A stretch of 64,000 nt of DNA. Source: Bemisia tabaci (lineage: Eukaryota > Arthropoda > Insecta > Hemiptera > Aleyrodidae). The position numbers and the translations under genes were made by a program. A model generated the notes under the pieces. That model was not told the origin of the DNA. It saw only the letters and a list, made by a program, of their open reading frames with translations, and did not search any database. Every line of letters starts with the position of its first letter. The stretch's first letter is position 1. The DNA lies in assembly GCF_918797505.1 (NCBI RefSeq), contig NC_092797.1, forward strand, positions 44,056,157-44,120,156. The letters run 5' to 3'. Of the stretch, positions 1 to 10,020 are shown piece after piece.

Positions 1-1090
1 AGTCTGGTCTAAGCACCAAAAGTTGGAAATTATATGTTTGTTTACAGTCTCCTATACTTTTAAGATCACTAAACATGCTACATTAAGGGTATATTAATAT
101 TTAATATTTAAACGAAACAAAGAATGTGAAAAGAATGGCTCTCAGCACAAAAATGTAGAGCTGATTGATTTGCTGAAATATTTTGTCTTCTATCATAAAC
201 TTTTCATCAAATATAATGAAGGAAACCCAATGTGAATGGTTTATTTTATGTTTGGTTTCACAAACAGAGATCTAAAAGTGCAAAAATTCGGAAGGGTTAC
301 CTACATGAAATGGCAATTATTTCCTTATTATTTCTTGACTTTGAGAGGAGAGGTGCATTGATAAAAATACAAATCTTTTAGAATTAGTTTAGGTCAAAAC
401 AAAATAAAATTGGTGGTTAAATATGGGAAATTATGCAACTAATATTATTTTAATTTCAACCTGGATTAATTTCATTGGAGCAAAATTCGTCAAAAATCTA
501 TTATCGTAGATTTGCATTGTTGCCCAAATTCAGATGGAATACATGTATACAAAACGGCGCATGAAATCTCTGAGTCCCCTGCATGATTTTTATGCAGGAT
601 GATACAGAAAGATATGTTTACTGATGAACAATTCTTGTGAGATGTTGTAATCTTACGCGTTGATTTCCCTTTATAAAGTTAATTCAAACATTAGTTAGAC
701 ACTGAGATTCTGTCACAGTGGTAGAGCAAAAAATGTTGAAAAATGATGGTCAGAGGTGCAGAAAGTTCATAAGAACAAAAATTGGTCAGTCTCAGCCTCC
801 AAATTTCATCATTTTTTGAAAAACCCCTCATGCCCAAAAAATGTCAGAAGTATGTGTTGAGCATTACAGTTTCCTTTAACACACTAGTGTTATCTCTCAA
901 TTTCCATTCACAAAACGAAAGAAAGGAAAAAGGCACCCTTTGCTCATGAAATAATTTATAGCCACGCAGGAGACTTTTGAGCTTTAAATGCTTGGCCATT
1001 TTTGATCACCTGATGCACCTCTGCTACATCCCTGATGATGGTAAGTTAGTAATTCCATAAGCCCTCTAATTCGAATTTTCCTGTTCCCAG
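1..1090 (+). other. Intron of the P450 gene (upstream exons outside the window)
   Basis: The first recognisable P450 exon starts at 1091 after a CAG acceptor, so this stretch is intron. No exon encoding the I-helix was found here, and no other gene, RNA or clear repeat was seen. Confidence 0.6.
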
Positions 1091-1262
1091 GAAAAAATGT
1101 ACGAAGAAGTTATATCCGTTTTGGGTCCTGAAGACAGAGATATTGAAATCAATGACCTTCTGGAGTTGAAGTTTACAGAAAGAGTCATAAAAGAAACGTT
1201 GCGACACTACCCGTCTGTACCGTTTTATGGCCGGACTGTTCATGAAAATGTTAAATTACCAG
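1091..1262 (+). CDS. P450 exon: K-helix region
   Basis: Acceptor ctgttcccag ends at 1090 and donor gtgaat starts at 1263. It begins in phase 0 (EKMYEEV...) and ends with the first base of a Gly codon. It contains ETLRHYPSVP, the ExxR helix that stabilises the P450 core. Confidence 0.93.
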
Positions 1263-4200
1263 GTGAATTATTGTACCCTACATATTATTCTTTTTCTGAT
1301 TACAGTGATATCTCCACCAAAAAATAATTTTCCACTTCAATTTCTCTGAGTTTTCTCTCCTTTCAAAGCACTTCATCAACACTAATTTATACATTATTTT
1401 CTTCATAGCATGTGTGACCTTTCATCTAAAAAGATGTCGTTGATTGATTGCACTTTTAACACACATAAAAGAGGTTGTTCCATCTACCATTGAAACTGGG
1501 CCCAGAATGGAATCTCCTCATCTTTTCAGGTATCAAAGGGCATGGTCAGGGACACCCAAAAATGGTTGAATTTTTTCCAAATTCCCCCCTGGGGAGGGGG
1601 GGCGGGGGGTTATATGAAAAACGGTTTTTTGGCTATAACTTTTGAACGGTTTGAGATATCGATTTGAACTTTTTTTTAAATGAAAGGTCGTTTAAAGAGC
1701 TTTCTTTTAATATATTATGTTTAATAGTTAGGTCAATTTTTGACCAATTTATGGCCTGTCAAAAATTTTCCATGAGTCCAAAATTCAGATTTCTGTAGTT
1801 TAGAGCAGCGACGATCGCATGCAGATGAACAAAAAACTGTTCAACTTATAGCCCTCTCTCTGACGGTTAAAATGAGCCCAAGATCATCTTGGGGAAACGA
1901 TTTGTCTCCGAGTTATGCTTCTTCAAAGTTGGCGCGGCGGGGTCCGCTTCCGCGGGGCAGCGCTCCGGAGTACGATAGTTCACTCCCACCCCCCTCCCGT
2001 CATGCCACGCGACGCAAACCGAGGAAGACTACCTTTAATGATCATTTGAACAGATAAATGCACACAATATACGCTATTATGTTGTACAAGTATTATTAAA
2101 ATTATATTGAAAACGCTCTATAAAATGAGAAGCAATATACCTGGATCCGGCACTGTGGTGTTAATTTGCCGCAAAGAATATATATATTTTTTTTAAATTG
2201 GTCCATCTTTCAAGTATAACGCAGGCTTTAAAATTTAATTCAATCCTTGTGCTCACGTCGTAACTATACTGTGGTATTTGTTTTACGGGCGCTATCACAA
2301 AAAACCAGCGCCTTCAGCCTTTTTGAACGAGTGCTTCCCTCTCAGAAAAGTCGATTTTGGCTTTTCAGACGACGAAGATGAGGATGAAAATGCGGATCAC
2401 ACTGCCGATGATCCTATGGATTGCGGTGATGATTAATTCGGTGAGATTCCACTCTTCTATTTATTATATTAATATAATTTTAATAATACTTGTGCAACAT
2501 AATAGCGTATATTGTGTGCATTTATCTGTTCAAATGATCATTAAAGGTAGTCTTCCTCGGTTTGCGTCGCGTGGCATGACGGGAGGGGGGTGGGAGTGAA
2601 CTATCGTACTCCGGAGCGCTGCCCCGCGGAAGCGGACCCCGCCGCGCCAACTTTGAAGAAGCATAACTCGGAGACAAATCGTTTCCCCAAGATGATCTTG
2701 GGCTCATTTTAACCGTCAGAGAGAGGGCTATAAGTTGAACAGTTTTTTGTTCATCTGCATGCGATCGTCGCTGCTCTAAACTACAGAAATCTGATTTTTG
2801 GACTCATGGAAAATTTTTGACAGGCCATAAATTGGTCAAAAATTGACCTAACTATTAAACATAATATATTAAAAGAAAGCTCTTTAAACGACCTTTCATT
2901 TAAAAAAAAGTTCAAATCGATATCTCAAACCGTTCAAAAGTTATAGCCAAAAAACCGTTTTTCATATAACCCCCTGCCCCCCCTCCCCAGGGGGGAATTT
3001 GGAAAAAATTCAACCATTTTTGGGTGTCCCTGACCATGCCCTTTGATACCTGAAAAGATGAGGAGATTTCATTCTGGGCCCAGTTTCAATGGTAGATGGA
3101 ACAACCTCTTTGGAATTATAAAAACTACTCCAGTTTTTCTACTAATCAAATACCCCCTCCATGTAAATTTCAAAGCATGAGGATAATTTTAATTTTACGA
3201 AGTTTTAATTCAGGCTGAGTAATAAATTTCCACTACCTCTATTTTAAAGTCATCAAAAGTTTAAATCAATGTTTCTCAAATGAATTCCTGTATCTAGGAT
3301 TGCTTTGTCTTCAATTTATCCAATATCTGAACTGTAAGCCATGAATGATAGCTTTCTCATAATTTCATTTACAGGTGGTTATGTCATCCCTGCCAACACA
3401 GATGTGGGTATTCTAACTTACTGTCTTCATATGGATCCAGAAATTTATGAAAATCCCAAAGAGTTCAATCCTGATAACTTTTTACCAGAAGTTTGTGCCG
3501 CTCGACATCCATATGCATACATTCCATTCAGCGCAGGGCCTCGCAATTGCATTGGTGGGTATTTGGTGTAAAATTCACTGTCATTCACTTATCCATGTAA
3601 CAGTTAACTTACTCTCTCAAAACAAAAATAAAAAAATATGCCCATCTTAGTTTGCGTTTCCAAAAACATATGTAGTTAAATGTTAAAATCTTCCATGTTT
3701 AAGGGACGTATTCTTTGCACCATAATGCTACTTTATGACAAAATTTAGCCTCAAAATCGAGATAAACTGCTTGCATTTTATATTTTAAGAACCTGAGAGA
3801 GAGAGCATTGTGACAAAATTTAAGGACTTTGGTGGGTACCTGTACATAGTGCACCTGAAAAAACTTCGAATTTTCGATAGTAAATCAGTACTCCGCATTT
3901 GACCTAAAAAAAAAAAACTCTACATACTGACCCAAAACGAAAAAAATCAACAAAATCCCTCCCCTCACAATTTTGCCCTACTGGAAAAGGTCCCATTTTC
4001 CATGGACATTCACAACTGACTTTAATTCATTCTGGTTGATAGACCTGTATTGCAATGATGATTGAGAAAACATGGACCATCTTGCCCAAAACATTAGAAG
4101 TGCGGCATACTTTATCAAGAAGTCAAAATTATTGACTTTTTATCTTGATGCACCTAAATTAACTGTTAGTCCTCTCTGTTAATCTCATTTCTTGAGCCTC

Positions 4201-5283
4201 AATGCAGTAGAATTTCGGTGGGTACCCATACAAAACACATCTGAAAAAACTTTGAATTTTTGGTAATGAATCAGTGCTCTGCTCTTGACTGAAAGAAAAT
4301 CCTACATACTGAAAATTCTAATTTTACCTCAAATTCAAATTACTCACATCATAGTTTCCTTAAAAATTCTGTCACAGTATTTCATGATGGAGCTCAATGG
4401 GTGTGTTACAAACTTTTGCTGGAGCAAAAATAAGATTTGTTCCTTACAGATAATGTTTCAAAAATCACAATGAGCGTATTGGCAAAGTTTGAAATGCACT
4501 CCTAACTTCACAATCTACGTAAGAAATTTGCGGTATTTTGAGCTTCCCGCTTTAAAAACGATACTACGGCATAGGTGAACATTTCGTTAGAGGAGTTGTT
4601 CCACCCAACCCTTTCGCAACAGCAATACCCAACATTGCCACTGCCTCTGCGCGCAAATTGCAATAGGGAGCACAAGGTCAACCAAAGCGGATCTTTATCA
4701 ACGCGAAGAAATCGTCAATCTAAGCATGCTGGGTTGTTAACAAATGGATAGAATCTCGTCCAGGCATACGGGTTTTGGCGGATTGGTGTCAGCCATATTG
4801 TGTGGTGTCCTAGTTCACAGGGGTTGGATAGAAGGACACCTCTAACGAAATGTTCACCTGTGCCATAGTATCGTTTTTGAAGCGAAAAGCTCCAAAAAAA
4901 TGCAAATTTCTTACGCAGATTGTGAAGTTAGGAGTGCATTTTAGACTTGGTTGATGTGCTCATCGTGATTTTTGAGCCATTTTCATTAAGAAAGAATTCT
5001 TATTTTTGCTCTAGCAAATGTTTGCAACAAGCCTATTACAGGTAAAATGTCATTATCTTTCAGTAATATTTCTTCATTTCATAGTTTATTGACGTGATTA
5101 TGTTTCATTTCTTTTCGTTTAGGTCAAAAGTTTGCAATGCTACAGCTGAAATCAATTTTGTCCTCAATCATTAAGAAGTTTAGAATTTTACCAGCCTCTG
5201 ATGCGCCAGCTCCATGCCCTGTCACAGTTCTACTTTTCAAGTCCGACACAGGAGTTCATATTCGACTCGAAAAAAGGAATTGA
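1091..5283 (+). CDS. Cytochrome P450, CYP4 family, C-terminal 170 residues (three exons)
   Basis: Join 1091-1262, 3375-3554, 5123-5283. The exons splice in phase (0, then 1, then 1) to a 170-residue C-terminus ending at TGA 5281-5283. Seen in the sequence: the K-helix ExxR (ETLR) in exon 1, the meander FNPDNFLPE in exon 2, and the haem-thiolate loop PFSAGPRNCIGQ, whose final G codon is split across the last intron, with Cys as haem ligand. The run RHPYAYIPFSAGPRNCIG is a strong CYP4 signature. CYP4 enzymes are ER-anchored monooxygenases; in insects they act on fatty acids, hormones, cuticular hydrocarbons or insecticides. The substrate cannot be told from this part. The N-terminal anchor, I-helix and promoter lie before the window. 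No frameshift or premature stop is seen, so it looks functional. The two introns are enlarged by foldback transposons. The subfamily is not resolved. Confidence 0.95.
1471..3108. mobile_element. Large foldback element (~638-bp arms) in P450 intron
   Basis: Arms 1471-2108 and 2471-3108 are near-identical reverse complements; paired positions sum to 4579 throughout. They enclose a 362-bp loop. The identical 61-residue ORFs on the two strands (1872-2057 and 2522-2707) are a by-product of the arms, not genes. Each arm holds a long C/G run and a GC-rich block. No target duplication is obvious at the outer ends. It could be a foldback transposon or an inverted duplication around a transposase fragment (see the loop ORF). 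Confidence 0.85.
2239..2436 (+). pseudogene. 65-codon coding relic with acidic tail in the foldback loop
   Basis: An open stretch in the loop between the foldback arms reads a hydrophobic/aromatic segment (ILWYLFYGRYHKK), then LRKVDFGFSDDEDEDE and an acidic end (DDPMDCGDD) before TAA 2434-2436. A TAA directly precedes it at 2236-2238, so it is a truncated 3' end. The hydrophobic-aromatic block, basic patch and acidic terminus look like a real protein C-terminus, possibly a transposase. I do not recognise the family. Confidence 0.4.
3375..3554 (+). CDS. P450 exon: meander and start of haem loop
   Basis: Acceptor tttacag precedes 3375 and donor gtgggt starts at 3555. The split Gly codon gives PGGYVIPANTDV at the junction. 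It contains FNPDNFLPE and the haem-loop Cys (AGPRNCIG). Confidence 0.94.
3831..4312 (+). repeat. Diverged ~100-bp direct repeat in P450 intron 2
   Basis: Copies 3831-3930 and 4217-4312 both run from ggtgggtacc through ctgaaaaaact to ctacatactga, with many substitutions. They are an old duplication of an unidentified repeat. Confidence 0.6.
4395..5040. mobile_element. Foldback element in P450 intron 2
   Basis: Arms ~4395-4610 and ~4818-5040 are imperfect reverse complements, sharing agcaaaaataag, tcaaaaatcac and gcactcctaacttcacaatc. A ~200-bp GC-richer loop lies between them. Part of the left arm (cacaatctacg...gagcttcccgctt) recurs at about 29430-29480. The right end stops ~80 bp before the last P450 exon. 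Confidence 0.75.
5123..5283 (+). CDS. P450 terminal exon
   Basis: Acceptor cgtttag ends at 5122. The exon completes the Gly of NCIG and continues as QKFAMLQLKSIL, the L-helix of CYP4 enzymes, ending HIRLEKRN and TGA 5281-5283. The length after the haem Cys is normal for the family. Confidence 0.94.
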
Positions 5284-5824
5284 GAGAATTTATTTCATAT
5301 CAGAAATATCATGTGTGAATATTTCGTCATTGTTAATGTAGCTTTTGATTTAAGAAGGCCATTTTAGTTTTAGTAAGTAAAGAGAAATCTTAGAGTCAGG
5401 GAAAAATCTGAAAAATCCAGGAAAGTAAAAAAGAAGAAATTATGGGAACCCTGCACATAACTTGTATCATTAAAATGTATTTGTATTTTTTTATCATTTA
5501 GATGCTTCTAATTTTTATAAGCTTCTCTGTTGTGTACTGCTAATTTTGTAACAAAGTGCCAAAAATTCAGGGCTTCCTAATTCTAATTCCTATTTTTTTA
5601 AATTTTATTTTTAGAAATTTAATTTAAAAAATGGTCTGCCATTTTTGTTCAATTTTTTTGTGCCTGTAAAATGCACATTTTTTTTGTTACCTCATATTTT
5701 ATTTTTAAAAAGACTTATCAAAAATGTATTTGTTTATCTGTTTTTTGTTCTGTTTTTTGTATTAACATACCTATCTATACTTTTTTGTTCATCTGTTTTA
5801 TATGTTTTTGTGATTTCAAATAAA
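5284..5824 (+). promoter_or_regulatory. P450 3' UTR with polyadenylation signal
   Basis: AT-rich, T-rich tract after the stop. A canonical AATAAA lies at 5819-5824 and is the best poly(A) signal for the P450 transcript. Confidence 0.5.
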
Positions 5825-6735
5825 TTTTATATTTTATTACATAGATGATTCATTTAGTATTTTGTGTTTTATCTCTAAATACTCAATATAAAAAAATGAC
5901 TGATGTCATTTGAATTCCAAATTTTTCATCATCTGTTTTACCAGACAAGGAAAAACAATGAGTAAATTAGTTTCAAAAAGGTACACCTATATTCAGCATC
6001 AATGAGGCATTGAAAATTTCTTATAAAAAAATGTTGGCGGTTTAATGAAGAATTCAGAGTCAGGTTCAAAAATGATCTTCAGGTACTTCAGCTGCCAAAG
6101 TAACTTTCAGATAAACCAAGCTACACTGATAAGGACCTATTCACATTTTTGTCAGAATAAGTCCCATGAAAGATCTCAAAAGTAGAGATTTTTTTTACTC
6201 ATCAATGGGCGTATGATTTAAGTAGGTACATAACAAATTTGCGTAAAACCATAAACCAAATTCACAAATAATTTCAATGTAATATTCGCAATCGTTCAGG
6301 AATGAATGAATAAATTTGCAAGCTGAGTGTAACGTTCTAACGCAACGAAGCCCCTCTGACTCTCATCCCTTCATTTATCGTTCTAGGACCTTGTCGCAAT
6401 AGCGAATGACCCGCACGACTGTACGTACAGGTCATAGGATGCTGCGCTGTGGGCTGTGGAATACAGGTGTCGAAGGTCCCCCCCCTCCCCCTCACTACCC
6501 TTGCTTTTTGCTCCTGTTGTTAGTCCGTCATTATCATCGGAGCGATGACTCACCAACGACTTGTAACGGCGCGCTGCGCTGCGTGTATCATCGTCTCTGT
6601 TGTGAGAGAAATAAAACGCCTTCAACTGAATGTATATGCAACATTGACTTCCATCGGATATGAATACCTAGTTGCATTATTGCCAGGCTCAGGCGTTACC
6701 GTATACTCCGCGTTCCGTCCCGTTCCTTTTGTACT
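5825..6735. other. Intergenic; one copy of the dispersed core repeat
   Basis: No gene is supported. The stretch 6395-6600 is GC-richer but shows no convincing exon. From 6610 to 6680 it carries the motif aacgccttcaa...gcaacattgac...agttgca that recurs across the window. Confidence 0.5.
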
Positions 6736-6899
6736 CAGTGGCGTGGCGTGAATCGCGATATATCGATTGTTATGCCATTTAAACCTATGGAAAAAGATCG
6801 ATTGTCAGGGCGTTTGCAGCGAACACCTTAGTAATCGATTCTTTACTATAGCTTCAAATGGCGATATATCGATAATCGATCCTTCACGCCACGCCACTG
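6736..6899. mobile_element. hAT-type MITE, copy 1 (CAGTGGCG family)
   Basis: Terminal inverted repeats CAGTGGCGTGGCGTG...CACGCCACGCCACTG, with internal tatcgat motifs. Flanks tttgtact / tttgtaca match at 7 of 8 bases, as expected of an 8-bp hAT target duplication. It is ~164 bp with no coding capacity. Related copies lie at 24339, 26107, 52677 and 62679. Confidence 0.88.
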
Positions 6900-7554
6900 T
6901 TTGTACATAAGCTAAATGCGATGATCCATTTTGATTACCTACATGATGAGTACAACCCTTTTCAAGGAAAATAGGATTCAGAAATGAAAAGGGCACGGAG
7001 TGAATTTTTCTAACTTTAAAAGAATAACCGTAATTTCATTTTTGGCATGATGAACCTTTCACAGCTGATACTCAAATCTTTAAACTACCTATCTGATTTC
7101 ATTGGCTATACCATTAATTCATTTTCTCTTCTTCTTGTTTTGGTCCTTTGACTTATTCAGAAATAAATATTCATCTAATTGATGTCAAAAGTACAGAAAA
7201 AAAGAAAATAATTGCGTGTCCCCATTGCAATGTTTCAAAATCGACAATTATGTTTCATTTTAAAAGGAAGTGAAAGCAAAATATGTTTTGCTAAAATCAT
7301 CGGTGGACATACCTTGATAAAATACCATTTATTCAAATACATCCGCAAAACTTTTCAAGGAGCCATATATACCTATTCTGTTTCATTTCCATACGCAAAA
7401 AATTTCATGGAAAATTGATGATTACACTAAAAATAAATAAAAGGAACTAAAATCAACAACAAAATACAAACAAAATAATAAAAATAAAGAGTGGTATAAA
7501 AATCTTTCATGAGAAAAAAACACTAAAAATTGGCCCAAATACTGTATGTAACAA
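6900..7554. other. Intergenic, nothing recognised
   Basis: AT-rich sequence with short chance ORFs only. No repeat, exon or RNA gene recognised. Confidence 0.5.
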
Positions 7555-7723
7555 GGTGGAGAAATGGTGCTGGGTCCACAACATTTCGCGGGGAAATCAA
7601 AGCCAAGAAGTTCCAAAAAGTTAGAGTTAAAAAAATTTATTTTTGACTCTAATTATGATTTTCGGAACTTCTTGGCTTTGATTTCCCCGCGAAATGGTGT
7701 GGACCCAGCACAATTTCTCTACC
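7555..7723. mobile_element. Short hairpin element (MITE-like)
   Basis: Arms ~7555-7630 and ~7646-7723 are reverse complements (ggtggagaaat...ggggaaatcaaagcc against ggctttgatttcccc...tttctctacc), separated by ~15 bp. No ORF. Confidence 0.75.
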
Positions 7724-7740
7724 CTATAACATAAAAATCT

Positions 7741-10020
7741 TATTATGACAAAAACACATCAAAGTCGTCTCGAGCGAATTACACGCTCGTTCTCAACTGG
7801 AACAAAAGCTATAAATTAACAATTAATACAAGGAGATTTGCTAAGAAATGTTGCATTAATTAGCTTGTAAGATTAGTCATTCCATTGAACATGTGCTCCG
7901 AACTAGATAGGACACAACAATCCCAATATCAAAACTTGGCAGTTTTGAAAACGCCTTCAATTAGGGCGTGATACCTCACGCATTCCGGAGAGCACGAATA
8001 GTTGTATCATTGCGCCTTACCGACGTGACGGAAAATTAAAATGGAAGCAGCCTCCACGCGCGCCGAACTTGACGGTTTTCTTTCGACATTTTTGCAGTTG
8101 TGACCACATAATGTGAGCTGAAGCTAGGATTTTTTTCATTGAATGAGTGATTTTCATACGAGGATTACCAGTCAACAAATAATAAGAAATTGAACGAAAT
8201 AATAAGAACTCACATCAACAATAAATTGGACGTATTTATATCAAACGGAACTAAGTGCCATAGGGGGAGGATAGGAAGGGGGGGGGGGGGCTTGGATTGG
8301 CGGGTGTTGCGGAACGCGATGCTAGTCCGTTCTATACTCGCAATGCTTTTCCATGGCGCTTAGCTCCGTTTGACAGAACGCGCTGTCTGGGATTCTAAAA
8401 TCCTCAAAAGGAACTCAATTTGGCTCTTAGTTCTGTTTAACAACAATACAGGAAAACTTAGTAGAAAAGTGTATGAAGCTTAGGTAGACCAAAGAAACAT
8501 TCAGGGCGTTTTGCAAAATTTACAACTTCATTCTTAATCGGAACACAAACCATAAATAAGTAATTGAAACAATGAGATGGGTGCAGAACTCTTGCATTAG
8601 CCCGTAAGATCAGTCACTCCATTAATCTTGAGTTCCTAACAAGATGCGACACAACAATCTAAATAGGTACCTATCGAAACTTGACAGTTTTGAAAACGCC
8701 TTCGATTAGGCCGTGATACCTCACGCATTCCGGAGTGTACGAATAGTTGTATCTTTGCGCCTTACCGACGTGACGGAAAATTAAAATTGAAGCAGCCTCC
8801 ATGCGCGCAGATCTTGACTGTTTTCTTTTGAAATTTTTGCAGCTGTGCCCGCTTAATGTATGCTGAAGCCAGGATTTTTTCATTGAATGAGTAATTTTCA
8901 TAAGAGGATTAACAGTCAACAAATAATAATAAATTGAACGAAATAATAAGAACTCACATCAAAAATAAGTTACAAGAAAACTCGGTGAAAAATATGTATG
9001 AAGCCTAAATAGACCAAAGAAACATTCATGACGTTTTGCAAAACTTGCACCTTCATTCTTAATCGGAACAAAAACTAAATGAATAATTGAAACAAGGAGA
9101 TGGGTGCAGAACTGTTGCATTGGGTCGTAAGACCATGGTCTTACGAATGAACTTGCGAATGAGCTTACAAATGATATTACGATCTTGGAATTACTAGCTG
9201 CAGTCATTTCATTGATCTTGTGCTCCGAACTTTATGTAAATCAACAATCCCAAAATCGAAATTTAGCGGTTTCGAAAACGCCTTCAATTAGGGCGTGATA
9301 CCTCAAGCATTACGGAGAGTACGAATAGTTGTATCGTTGCGCCTTTCTAAAGCAACGGAAGATCAAAATTGAGGCCAGCCGTGTCGGTTTTCCTTTGATA
9401 TTTTTGGAGTTGTAACCACAGAGTTGAAGTGTGCTCAAGCTAGGATCGAAATTAGAAAAGGGTAATTTTTACAGGAAGATTAAGTAAAAAATAATCAACC
9501 TATAAGAAATAAAAATAAATAATAGGAACTCAAATCAACAGTAAAATACAAGGAAATAAAGTGAAAAACTTTCATATTTTTTTTTTTCTTTTTTGAAGAT
9601 GACAACACTTTCTCTATCCGCAAGGGGAGCAAGAAAGTAAAAACATGTATGAATAGCTTATGTAGAACAAAAAAACATCCACATCGTTTCGAGCAAATTA
9701 CACGCTCATTCTAAACTGGAACAAAAGCTGGAGATAAAAAATTAAAACAAGGAGATTTGCGAGGAATTGTTGCATTAGCTTGTAAAATTAGTCATTCCCT
9801 TTCTTTTGTGCTCCGGACTAGATGAAACAAAACTATCCCAATATCGAAACTTGGCAGTTTCGAAAACGCCTTCAATTGTAGCGTGATACCTTCCGCATTC
9901 CGGAGAGCACGAATAGTTGTATTGTTGCGCCTTTCCAATGCGACGGAAGATTAAAATTGAATTAGCCTTCACGTTGGCCTCGTCAGTTTTACTTTGACAC
10001 ATTTGCAGTCATTACACTAA
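7741..10020. repeat. Array of four diverged ~0.5-kb direct repeats
   Basis: Four units in the same orientation share an anchor acgccttcaatta...gcattccgg at 7951, 8696, 9278 and 9866, and flanking segments such as agaccaaagaaacattc and gaacgaaataataagaac. Approximate units: 7741-8223, 8449-8970, 8971-9555, 9640-10020. Substitutions and small indels separate them, and an A-family element sits between units 1 and 2. Minus-strand ORFs here are not maintained between units, so I do not treat them as genes. Confidence 0.75.
8224..8440. mobile_element. TGGACGTATTT-family element, copy 1, inserted in the array
   Basis: Starts aattggacgtattta...caaacggaactaag and carries inverted copies of the end (gcttagctccgtttgacag, cttagttctgttt). 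Flanked by CAACAATA on both sides (8216-8223, 8441-8448). The right terminal repeat is truncated relative to the other copies. It also holds a G14 run near 8280. Confidence 0.65.

Noticed and set aside
1872..2707. Identical 61-residue ORFs on opposite strands (1872-2057 + and 2522-2707 -)
   Set aside because: They are the two arms of one foldback; no domain, and open only because the arms are GC-rich there.
7741..10020. CRISPR-like array
   Set aside because: Units are ~0.5 kb, diverged and irregular, in an insect genome; nothing like short repeats with unique spacers.
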